Shown here: in pieces, positions 17,123 to 24,529 of the stretch | How positions within the stretch are numbered: position 1 is the stretch's first letter | Layout: each line of letters opens with the position of its first letter | Assembly (NCBI RefSeq): GCF_000711225.1 | Contig: NZ_JOMG01000004.1 | Location: forward strand, 62,001-126,000 | Direction: 5' to 3' | DNA from: Pelobacter seleniigenes DSM 18267 | GTDB taxonomy: Bacteria > Desulfobacterota > Desulfuromonadia > Desulfuromonadales > Geopsychrobacteraceae | Length of the DNA: 64,000 bases | Notes under the pieces: generated by a model | What the model was told of the DNA's origin: nothing | The model's input: only the letters and a program-made list of their open reading frames with translations | Database searches by the model: none | Made by a program: the position numbers and the translations under genes

Positions 17123-17503
17123 TTATTTGTTGCCCTTCGTTGAGTCCGGCTTTTCCGAAACGCCTCCCCTGTCAAAAAAATGTTGATGGAACTCGACAAT
17201 GTAGGAGAGGGAATTGATATATTCCGTGTCATTAATTTGACTTTCTCTCCAGATTTTTTCCAGTCTGGTGATCTCCTGGCGCATTTTCTGGTGGTCTTTA
17301 AGGTGGACCGGAGACAGGTCTCCGCTAGTTTTTTGGGGCCGGCGCTCTTCATTGTCGAGGCGATCGATGATTTTATCCGCGATTTGGGCAAGCGTCAGTT
17401 TTTCCTCTCGGTCTCCTGTTGACGTGGTTTTCTGCTCCAGAAACTGTGCGCTGATGATTTGAAATTGCTGCTTTTTCTGCTCTGCTGACCAGTCGTTGTT
17501 CAT
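17123..17503 (-). CDS. Hypothetical 126-aa charged helical protein
   Basis: I do not recognise this protein. It is soluble, very rich in Gln, Glu, Lys, Asp and Arg, and probably all helical, with a Trp and several aromatic residues in the C-terminal third (KIWRESQINDTEYINSL). There is no signal peptide or membrane segment. The ATG at 17503 directly follows a GGGGGAAAGGG ribosome binding site; a longer frame to 17551 would run into the repeat element just upstream and is unlikely. Base composition is more AT-rich than its neighbours, which would fit an acquired gene. Confidence 0.55.
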   Translation of the reverse strand: MNNDWSAEQKKQQFQIISAQFLEQKTTSTGDREEKLTLAQIADKIIDRLDNEERRPQKTSGDLSPVHLKDHQKMRQEITRLEKIWRESQINDTEYINSLSYIVEFHQHFFDRGGVSEKPDSTKGNK

Positions 17504-17529
17504 CCCTTTCCCCCTTTGCCGTTGCTCTA

Positions 17530-17690
17530 TCAGACTGTTGAAAAAGCCCATCCCTGGCCTTTTTCAAGCTCGGTAGAGAAAAGTGCGATTTTCTCCGCCT
17601 TACAAAATCAATGACGTACAAGGCCGTCATTGGTTTTGATCGCCCGTCCATGGGGTCAACAGCCTGCTATTGCTTTCCCGTATCTCTCAA
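17530..17690. repeat. Structured intergenic repeat, copy A
   Basis: The element has two stems. The first is a terminator-like hairpin (TTGAAAAA...TTTTTCAA, ~17536-17565). The second is AAAATCAATGACG pairing with CGTCATTGGTTTT (~17607-17640). They are followed by the box TGATCGCCC and an end that reads CAACAGCCTGCTATTGC. A related copy with different bases but the same stems lies at ~29190-29346. Confidence 0.7.
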
Positions 17691-17924
17691 ACAGGAGATA
17701 AGCGAAAAACGTGCCATTCTCATTAATTTTTTGGGTGGGCTGGTTTTTTAGGGAAGATAGCTGAAATCAAAGAAAAATTCTGAATAATTACAGAGATTGT
17801 TAGAGCGCTTGGGGGTGCCTGTTATCGCGGTTCTCCACAACGGTTTTGGCAAAAATACCTAGAGCCGAAGCCCTGGTTTTTTTGCGGGGAACTTAACCGG
17901 GAGCTGTCTGGGCAGGGGGAGAGC

Positions 17925-17968
17925 CTTGCTCAAGCAAGCCCGCTGCGTGTCGGGCTTGCTTGAGCAAG
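17925..17968. repeat. Perfect 18-bp inverted repeat downstream of gap
   Basis: CTTGCTCAAGCAAGCCCG is followed, after an 8-base loop, by its exact complement. It lies about 30 bases beyond the gap stop codon. There is no T run on either side, so it is not a textbook terminator, though it could still stop transcription or protect the gap mRNA 3' end. Confidence 0.85.
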
Positions 17969-17996
17969 ATAGTCAAACGGACCAGGCGGACGCTGG

Positions 17997-19439
17997 CTAT
18001 TTGGGCCAGTGTTGCAGGTTCATGCCGGATACTTTGCCGACGATCCGGACCACCTGATAGCTGTAGCCGTATTCGTTGTCATACCAGACATAGAGCACGC
18101 AGCGGTTACCTTGAACAATCGTTGCCAGGGAATCGACGACACCGGCATAAATGGAGCCGACCATATCACTGGAGACCGCCTCCGGAGAATTGGTGTAATC
18201 AATCTGATCCTGGAGTGGTGAATCGAGAGACATCTGGCGGAGGTAGCTGTTGAGTTCTTCCACCGTGGTCTCCTGCTGCAGGGTCAGGTTCAGAATCGCC
18301 AGAGAGACGTTGGGGGTCGGCACCCTGATGGCATTGCCGGTCAATTTGCCGGCCAGTTCCGGGAGGGCCTTGGCCACCGCCTTGGCGGCGCCGGTCTCGG
18401 TAATGACCATATTCAACGGGGCGCTACGACCGCGACGTTCTTTTTTATGGTAATTGTCGATCAGGTTCTGGTCGTTGGTATAGCTGTGGCAGGTTTCGAC
18501 ATGGCCGTATTCGATCCCGAACTTGTCACTGACCGCTTTTAGGACCGGGACAATGGCGTTGGTGGTGCAGCTAGCCGCAGAGAGAATGGTGGCATCGGGT
18601 TGCAGGAGCTCATTGTTGACACCAAAAACAATGTTGGGAATGTCCCCCTTGCCCGGGGCGGTCAACAGCACTTGGCTGGCCCCTTTGGCCTTAAGGTGCA
18701 GGCCTAGCCCTTCGCGGTCGCGCCACTTGCCGGTGTTGTCGATAATGATGGCGTTTTCGATGCCGTAGGCGGTGTAGTCAATCTGGTCCGGACTGTCGGC
18801 ATAGATGATGCGGATCATATTGCCGTTGGCAATAATGGCGTTCTCTTCTTCTTCAATCCGGATGGTGCCGTTGAAGTGTCCGTGCACCGAGTCGCGGCGC
18901 AACAGGCTGGCGCGTTTGGCCAGATCGTCATCTCCGCCCTTGCGGACAACCGCCGCCCGCAGGCGCAGTTTATTGCCGCCGCCGGCCTGTTCAATGAGAA
19001 TTCGGGCCACCAGCCGGCCGATGCGACCGAATCCGTAGAGCACGACATCGCGTGGTTCGCTGAGCTGATTGCTCCTGCCGGTATTGAGCTCCTTGAGCTG
19101 TTCGCCGACAAAACTTCTGACGTCGCCACCACCCTGCTCCTGATAGCGGAGGAACAGTTTGGCAAGGTCAACCCGGCCGGGAGCCAGGTCCATGTCCGCC
19201 ATGGCTTCAAGAAAGGGGAAGGTGTCCTTGACCCAGATTTCCCGATCGATGATCTGGCGGGCAAAGCGATGCACCCGCAGGATGTCATTGATCGGTTTGT
19301 TGACCAGGCTGCGATCGAAGACCGTGCAGATGACTTCGTGGTCGCGGTACAGCTTGCCGATCAGCGGTGTCATCGCCTCCGCTACGGCTTCGCGTTCTTT
19401 CCATTCTTTAAAATATTTATCCGTTTTTGCATCGACCAT
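17997..19439 (-). CDS. gap: Glyceraldehyde-3-phosphate dehydrogenase with N-terminal extension
   Basis: GAPDH interconverts glyceraldehyde-3-phosphate and 1,3-bisphosphoglycerate. The product is 480 aa against about 335 for the usual enzyme. Residues 1-128 form an extra, mostly helical domain. The Rossmann motif GFGRIGR is at 136-142, and the catalytic Cys291 lies in SAASCTTNAI, followed by the His-containing HSYTNDQN. Long GAPDHs of this kind are known in Geobacter relatives and some gammaproteobacteria. It is divergent from fba, with 274 bases between them, putting two neighbouring steps of the same pathway side by side. Confidence 0.93.
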   Translation of the reverse strand: MVDAKTDKYFKEWKEREAVAEAMTPLIGKLYRDHEVICTVFDRSLVNKPINDILRVHRFARQIIDREIWVKDTFPFLEAMADMDLAPGRVDLAKLFLRYQEQGGGDVRSFVGEQLKELNTGRSNQLSEPRDVVLYGFGRIGRLVARILIEQAGGGNKLRLRAAVVRKGGDDDLAKRASLLRRDSVHGHFNGTIRIEEEENAIIANGNMIRIIYADSPDQIDYTAYGIENAIIIDNTGKWRDREGLGLHLKAKGASQVLLTAPGKGDIPNIVFGVNNELLQPDATILSAASCTTNAIVPVLKAVSDKFGIEYGHVETCHSYTNDQNLIDNYHKKERRGRSAPLNMVITETGAAKAVAKALPELAGKLTGNAIRVPTPNVSLAILNLTLQQETTVEELNSYLRQMSLDSPLQDQIDYTNSPEAVSSDMVGSIYAGVVDSLATIVQGNRCVLYVWYDNEYGYSYQVVRIVGKVSGMNLQHWPK

Positions 19440-19713
19440 CTCTCACCAGTCCTTTCATAAAATGAATATCAAAGCACATTCAAGTCAGTGAAATGATCGC
19501 GGGACAGAACCTACCCACGGTCGCAAACGAGCGTATACTAATAGATGCCCTGGGCTATTGCAACCACCTTCCGGGAAAACTAAATTGAGACTTTGTTCAG
19601 CTGCTGCTGGACAACCTCTGGCAGGGTTGATAAAACTATCAACAAGGGGAGCAAAGCCCTGTTCATCAACCTCAAAAAGAGCTAAATCCTTTTTCAAACA
19701 TGGAGGAACCACA

Positions 19714-20694
19714 ATGAGTAAAGCGGTCAGTTATAAAGAGCTGGGGCTGGTCAACTCTCGGGAGATGTTTCGCAAGGCCGTTGACGGCGGTTATGCAATT
19801 CCTGCTTACAATTTCAATAATCTTGAGCAGCTTCAGGCCATTATAACCGCCTGCGTGGAAACCCGCTCCCCGGTGATTATTCAGGTGAGCAAAGGAGCCC
19901 GTAATTATGCCAACGAAACCATGCTGCGCTACATGGCCATGGGCGCCGTTGAGATGGCCAAGGAACTGGGGGCGGATATCCCGATCGTGCTGCATCTGGA
20001 TCATGGTGATTCCTTTGAACTCTGCAAAAGCTGCATCGATTCCGGATTTTCGTCAGTGATGATCGATGGCTCTCATCTGTCTTACGATGAAAATGTCGCC
20101 CTGACCAAGCAGGTGGTTGAGTATGCCCATCAGCATGATGTGACCGTGGAAGGGGAGTTGGGGGTTCTGGCTGGGATCGAAGATGAGGTCGTGGCTGAAA
20201 AATCCTCCTATACCCAGCCTGATGAAGTTGAGGATTTCGTCAAGAAAACCGGCGTGGATTCCCTGGCGATCTCTATCGGCACCAGCCACGGTGCCTACAA
20301 ATTCAAACTCAAAGATGGTGAGGAAGTGCCGCCGTTGCGGTTTGATATCCTGGCCGAATGTGAAAAGCGGATTCCGGGCTTTCCCATTGTCCTGCACGGG
20401 GCCTCGAGCGTTATCCCCGAATACGTCGCTCTGATCAACCAGTATGGCGGCAAGATGGAAGGGGCGGTTGGCGTCCCGGAAGATCAGCTGCGTAAAGCCG
20501 CCGCCAGTGCCGTCTGCAAGATCAACATCGATTCCGATGGCCGGCTGGCCGTGACCGCCAAGGTGCGCGAGTATCTGGCTAACGACCCGGCGGAATTCGA
20601 TCCGCGCAAATACCTGGGTGCGGCCCGCAAGGAACTGATTGCGCTGATCAAGCACAAGAATGAGGCGGTGCTCGGCAGTGCCGGCAAAGCCTGA
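19714..20694 (+). CDS. fba: Class II fructose-bisphosphate aldolase
   Basis: This zinc enzyme cleaves or forms fructose-1,6-bisphosphate in glycolysis and gluconeogenesis. The 326-aa product has AYNFNNLEQLQA near the N terminus, the catalytic Asp and zinc-binding His in LHLDHGDS, the second metal region VEGELGVLAGIED, ISIGTSHGAYKF, and LHGASSVIPEY. The start at 19714 has a TGGAGGAA ribosome binding site; the frame is open further upstream without one. The leader contains a small hairpin at 19626-19643. A perfect terminator-like stem follows the gene. Confidence 0.95.
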   Translation: MSKAVSYKELGLVNSREMFRKAVDGGYAIPAYNFNNLEQLQAIITACVETRSPVIIQVSKGARNYANETMLRYMAMGAVEMAKELGADIPIVLHLDHGDSFELCKSCIDSGFSSVMIDGSHLSYDENVALTKQVVEYAHQHDVTVEGELGVLAGIEDEVVAEKSSYTQPDEVEDFVKKTGVDSLAISIGTSHGAYKFKLKDGEEVPPLRFDILAECEKRIPGFPIVLHGASSVIPEYVALINQYGGKMEGAVGVPEDQLRKAAASAVCKINIDSDGRLAVTAKVREYLANDPAEFDPRKYLGAARKELIALIKHKNEAVLGSAGKA

Positions 20695-20720
20695 TCCAGA
20701 CCCGGACGGGGACTGACTAA

Positions 20721-20760
20721 CAACAAGGCCGGTGCAATGGTTTGCACCGGCCTTGTTGTT
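20721..20760 (+). terminator. fba: Terminator-like hairpin after fba
   Basis: A perfect 16-bp stem (CAACAAGGCCGGTGCA and its complement, loop ATGGTT) followed by a weak T-rich tail (TTATT). Confidence 0.75.
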
Positions 20761-20776
20761 ATTGAATCGATCGGTG

Positions 20777-20980
20777 GGGGACTTGCCCGAATGGCGCACC
20801 TTTAAGCAACTTTGCAGTAAACTCGGGACTGTCCCCAGGGTCATCGGGGGCTGTCCCAAGAGTTTGCGAGCCATGAAACTGAAGCGGTTAGCACCGCAAA
20901 GACCTGGGACAGCCCCCGTGCGGGGACAGTCCCGGTTTTGCTGCCAGCGCCCCTTAAACGAGCGCCAATCGGGACTTGCC
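20777..20980. repeat. Nested palindromic intergenic element
   Basis: Three inverted pairs are nested. The outer pair is CCCGAATGGCGC (20785-20796) with GCGCCAATCGGG (20963-20974). The middle pair is CGGGACTGTCCCC (20824-20836) with GGGGACAGTCCCG (20922-20934). The inner pair is CGGGGGCTGTCCCA (20845-20858) with TGGGACAGCCCCCG (20905-20918). The middle and inner arms are variants of the same word. It fills the fba-ChaN gene intergenic region and looks like a REP-type or non-autonomous mobile element. Confidence 0.8.
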
Positions 20981-20993
20981 CGGTTTCGGACGG

Positions 20994-22220
20994 TTATTTG
21001 CTGCCGTGGGGCTGCTGACTGGCCGGGCTGAACCGAACCTCTTTGAGCTGTTCACGGTCTGCGCGCAACAGTTTAAGCTGCACACTGTCCCCGATTTGCT
21101 TCTGTTGCAGGGCATAAATCAGATCGAAGGGCTCGCTGATCGGGCTGTCATCGATGCCGATCAGAATATCACCCGACTCCACGCCGGCCGCTGCTGCCGC
21201 GGAGCCGGGCAGGACGCCCTGTACGGTCAGCCCTTTTGCACCCGGTTCGAACATGACCCCCAGTTTAACTCCCGGGGTCGGCAGATCCTCATATCTGGTA
21301 TACATGACGAAGTGGTAGGGGGGCATCGGGTAGTCGGGTTTGACCACATTCATCAGCCGATCCTGTTTGTCGGCCGGAATATCGATTTCGTTGGAGCCGA
21401 CCAGCAGGTAGCTGGCCGGAGCCCGGCGAAACATCCGTCGTGGAATGCCGAAACCGTAGCGGACATGGTTGCCACCGGCAATGACTTCTACCTGGTGGGT
21501 AGAAGGCGTTTTTTTCAGGTAGTCGGCCAGGTTGCTGGCCATGGTTTCGTCCCAGAGGGTCTGTACCCGCTGAAAGCTTGCCAACATGGCTGAGCCCATG
21601 GCGTGATCCTTGAACGTTGCTTCGACCATGGCGCGCTGGTATGGGTCGTTGAAGTCCATCTCCGGTAGTTTCTCGCGGACTGCTTCGGGGAGGTCCTCAA
21701 TCGGATTGTGACTGACCAGCTTCTTGACGTCCTGCTCCGCATTCAAGGCGAGAATTTTGATGTGATGTTCCCGGCAGTACTGGAGCAGGGGGCGGTAAAA
21801 TGCAAAGTTCATGCTCCAGGTACCGTACCAGTTTACTTCTTTAAGAAATTCCTTTTCGCTCAGCTTTCCGGCACTCCAGCGGTCCAGCACCTGTTGCTGA
21901 GAGGGGACGAACATTTCCATGGCCAGGGTGACATTGCCCGGATTGTGCTCCTGGAGGGCGGTCAGGATTATTCTTTCTAACCGATGTGAAGCCGGATTGT
22001 CGTGGGTTTCGCCGACAAAGACGACGCGCTCCCTGACGGCATGGTCAAGCAGGGTCTGCTCGCTGACATAGACTCCGGTCGGCAGGTGGAGGATCTCGCC
22101 GACCACGGGTTCCCGTGCCGGTGGATAGGGGAGCTCCGGATCGCCCAGCGGGAGTTGGCTCGTGCAGGCGGTCAATGACACCGCGGCCACGGTCAGAATG
22201 AGCAGACGTCTAAATGACAT
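20994..22220 (-). CDS. ChaN-family lipoprotein with C-terminal PDZ domain
   Basis: The 408-aa product begins with a lipoprotein signal (LTAC, lipidated Cys19). A ChaN/DUF399 domain (~45-280) follows, with VFVGETHDNPASH, MEMF and GGNHVRYG; the ChaN fold is linked to haem binding and to Tiki-like proteases. A PDZ domain sits at ~310-400 (GLTVQGVLPGSAAAAAG, GDILIGIDDSPI). It is expected to be a membrane-anchored periplasmic protein. The combination suggests a protein- or haem-handling role, but the substrate is unknown. It lies 10 bases downstream of speD. Confidence 0.88.
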   Translation of the reverse strand: MSFRRLLILTVAAVSLTACTSQLPLGDPELPYPPAREPVVGEILHLPTGVYVSEQTLLDHAVRERVVFVGETHDNPASHRLERIILTALQEHNPGNVTLAMEMFVPSQQQVLDRWSAGKLSEKEFLKEVNWYGTWSMNFAFYRPLLQYCREHHIKILALNAEQDVKKLVSHNPIEDLPEAVREKLPEMDFNDPYQRAMVEATFKDHAMGSAMLASFQRVQTLWDETMASNLADYLKKTPSTHQVEVIAGGNHVRYGFGIPRRMFRRAPASYLLVGSNEIDIPADKQDRLMNVVKPDYPMPPYHFVMYTRYEDLPTPGVKLGVMFEPGAKGLTVQGVLPGSAAAAAGVESGDILIGIDDSPISEPFDLIYALQQKQIGDSVQLKLLRADREQLKEVRFSPASQQPHGSK

Positions 22221-22230
22221 GCGTCCTCCA

Positions 22231-23019
22231 TCAGTAAATATTTTTGGAATAGAAAATTTCCGTCATCTCCTGCTCAAGTATTTTTTTCACTTTGATGCGT
22301 TCTTCCTGCGACAGATCCTCGAAGGTGGTCGCGAAAAGGTACTGGTTCAGGTCAAAGTCCTTGAGCAGCATCTTGGTGTGAAACAGGTTTTCCTGATAAA
22401 TGTTGATATCGACACATTGGTAAAGTTCGCGGATTTCGCGGCGAATATACTGCTGGATACTGTGGATGCGGTGATCGATATAGTGTTTGCGACCTTTGAT
22501 GTCCCGGGTGAAGCCGCGCACCTTGTAGTCCATCAGAACAATGTCCGACTCAAAGGAGGAGATCAGGTGATTGAGCGCTTTCAACGGACTGATTTTGCCG
22601 CAGGTTGAGACATCGATATCCACCCGAAAGGTAGATAACCCCGATTTGGAATCAGTTTCCGGGTAGGTGTGGATACACAGGTGACTTTTGTCCAGGTGAG
22701 CCAGGACGATATCCGGCTTCGGCTCAATGGGCTCTTCGGCAATCAGGATGGTCACTGATGCACCCATGGGATCATAGTCCTGGCTGGAAATGTTCAGAAT
22801 GTTGGCACCGATAATCTCGGCCACTTCGGTGAGAATCCTGGTCAGCCGTTCGGCGTTGTATTCTTCGTCGATATATTCCAGATATTCCGCCCGGGCCTGG
22901 GGCCGTTGTGCATAGCAGATATCATAGATATTGAAAGTCAGACTTTTGGTCAGATTATTGAAACCGCGCAGCTTGATTTTTGGCTTGCGGCGGGGGCGGG
23001 ATACTCTTTTGGCACTCAT
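22231..23019 (-). CDS. speD: S-adenosylmethionine decarboxylase proenzyme (E. coli type)
   Basis: SpeD makes decarboxylated SAM, the aminopropyl donor for spermidine. The 262-aa product matches the long proteobacterial class. The self-cleavage site that gives the pyruvoyl group is Lys111-Ser112 in [13 protein letters not shown], the same position as in E. coli. The ATG at 23019 follows a perfect AGGAGG; an upstream frame to 23073 covers only the leader hairpin. No spermidine synthase is adjacent. The potFGHI operon elsewhere in the window serves the same polyamine pool. Confidence 0.95.
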   Translation of the reverse strand: MSAKRVSRPRRKPKIKLRGFNNLTKSLTFNIYDICYAQRPQARAEYLEYIDEEYNAERLTRILTEVAEIIGANILNISSQDYDPMGASVTILIAEEPIEPKPDIVLAHLDKSHLCIHTYPETDSKSGLSTFRVDIDVSTCGKISPLKALNHLISSFESDIVLMDYKVRGFTRDIKGRKHYIDHRIHSIQQYIRREIRELYQCVDINIYQENLFHTKMLLKDFDLNQYLFATTFEDLSQEERIKVKKILEQEMTEIFYSKNIY

Positions 23020-23035
23020 CGGCAGATCCTCCTGA

Positions 23036-23065
23036 AACAGCACCGGGGTTGCCCCCGGTGCTGTT
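23036..23065 (-). terminator. Strong hairpin between thiC and speD
   Basis: A 13-bp stem (AACAGCACCGGGG with its complement, loop of 4) lies a few bases upstream of the speD ribosome binding site. The trailing T run is only three long, so it is either a weak thiC terminator or a leader structure of speD. Confidence 0.6.
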
Positions 23066-23131
23066 CTGATCATTCAAGGGTTGAAAAAAACGGCCGATTA
23101 TAATGTCTGTCCGATTGGACGGCAACAAATT

Positions 23132-24430
23132 TCAGATCGCTTTCTTCTCGTTTCTTTCATTCATGACTTTGTAAGCGCACAGGGCTCCGCACATGGTGCA
23201 GGCACCATGTGCTTCATCCACCCCGGATTCGGCCCGCAGACGGCGAGCTTTTTCAGGATCAATGGCGACTGCGAACTGACCTTCCCAGTCCAGCTTCTTG
23301 CGGCTTATGGCCATGGCATTGTCTTTTTCCATCGCGCCGGGGATCCCTTTCACGATGTCCGCGGCATGGGCGGCGATGCGGGCCGCCATGACCCCTTCAT
23401 GGACGTCTTCGATAGTGGGCAAGCGCAGGTGTTCGCTGGGCGTGACATAACAGAGGAAATCGGCGCCGGCAGCAGCGGCCAGGGTGCCGCCGATGGCTGC
23501 AGTGATATGATCGTAGCCCGGCGCAATGTCGGTGACCAATGGGCCGAGCACATAGAACGGTGCTCCATGGCAGAGCCGTTTTTGCAGCTTGATATTGGCT
23601 TCAATCTGGTTCAGGGGGACATGTCCCGGTCCTTCGATCATGACCTGAATGCCGGCTTCCTGGGCCCGCTGGGTCAATTCGCCGAGCAGGATCAGTTCCT
23701 GAATCTGGGCCCGGTCGCTGGCGTCGGCCAGACAGCCCGGCCGGAAACCGTCACCGAGAGAGAGCACGGCATCGTAGGGGCGCACCAGTTCCAGCAGCCG
23801 ATCAAAATACTCATAGAGCGGATTTTCCGCGTTGTTATGAGTCATCCACTCAATGGTAAATGAGCCACCGCGGGAGACGACTTCCATGAGCCGGCCTTCC
23901 CGGTCCATCCGCTCCACCGATTCCCGGGTGACTCCGCAATGGACGGTGATGAAATCGACTCCGTCGTCGAGGTGCTTTTTAACGCCGGCGAAAATATCCT
24001 CGACGGTCATATCAACGATCGGTTTGCCCTGGGTCAGAACTGCGTCGCAGGCGGCCTGATAGAGCGGGACGCTGCCGATACACAGATCGGTTTCGGCAAT
24101 GATCGCCTGGCGGATTTCATCGATGGGGCCGCCGGTGGACAGGTCCATCAGGGCGTCGGCGCCGGCCGCTGCTGCGACCTTGGCTTTTTCAAGCTCTTTG
24201 TCGATGCTGGTGTCGTCCTGGCTGGTGCCGATGTTGGCGTTGGTTTTGGTTCTCAACCCCTCGCCGACGGCCAGCGGACGGCCATTATTGTGTTTGACAT
24301 TGCGGCAGATGACGGCAGTGCCAGCTGCAATCCGTTGGCGCAGGATTTCCGGATCGATGTTTTCGGCTGCAGCAGCCTCGCGCATAAAGTCACTGATCTG
24401 TCCCTGACGGGCCATTTCCAGCTGGGTCAT
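23132..24430 (-). CDS. thiC: Phosphomethylpyrimidine synthase ThiC
   Basis: ThiC is a radical SAM enzyme that converts aminoimidazole ribotide to the thiamine pyrimidine HMP-P. The 432-aa product is of the short class without the N-terminal extension of E. coli ThiC. It has GTSQDDTSIDKELEK, DLSTGG, the MIEGPGHVPL and GPLVTDIAPGYDH motifs, and the C-terminal cluster CTMCGALC that binds the 4Fe-4S centre. It lies 99 bases downstream of thiED with a terminator-like hairpin between them. No TPP riboswitch is visible upstream. Confidence 0.97.
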   Translation of the reverse strand: MTQLEMARQGQISDFMREAAAAENIDPEILRQRIAAGTAVICRNVKHNNGRPLAVGEGLRTKTNANIGTSQDDTSIDKELEKAKVAAAAGADALMDLSTGGPIDEIRQAIIAETDLCIGSVPLYQAACDAVLTQGKPIVDMTVEDIFAGVKKHLDDGVDFITVHCGVTRESVERMDREGRLMEVVSRGGSFTIEWMTHNNAENPLYEYFDRLLELVRPYDAVLSLGDGFRPGCLADASDRAQIQELILLGELTQRAQEAGIQVMIEGPGHVPLNQIEANIKLQKRLCHGAPFYVLGPLVTDIAPGYDHITAAIGGTLAAAAGADFLCYVTPSEHLRLPTIEDVHEGVMAARIAAHAADIVKGIPGAMEKDNAMAISRKKLDWEGQFAVAIDPEKARRLRAESGVDEAHGACTMCGALCAYKVMNERNEKKAI

Positions 24431-24455
24431 TGAGTGATTCCTCTACAGAATAAAA

Positions 24456-24489
24456 GCAGCGCCTGACACCTTGTCGGTGCCTGCGCTGC
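24456..24489 (-). terminator. Rho-independent terminator or attenuator between thiED and thiC
   Basis: On the minus strand GCAGCGC pairs with GCGCTGC around an inner CACC/GGTG stem, followed by TTTTATT. It would separate thiED from thiC. Confidence 0.7.
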
Positions 24490-24529
24490 AGTTAAAAGAA
24501 ACGCTGATCTTCAAGTCGTGGGAGGTATC

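Larger units (their letters stand above)
17504..17996. other. 493-base gene-free stretch between the hypothetical gene and gap
   Basis: It holds repeat copy A (17530-17690), an AT-rich part with no recognisable signal (17690-17880), and the perfect inverted repeat at 17925-17968. I see no reading frame with a ribosome binding site. Confidence 0.6.
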
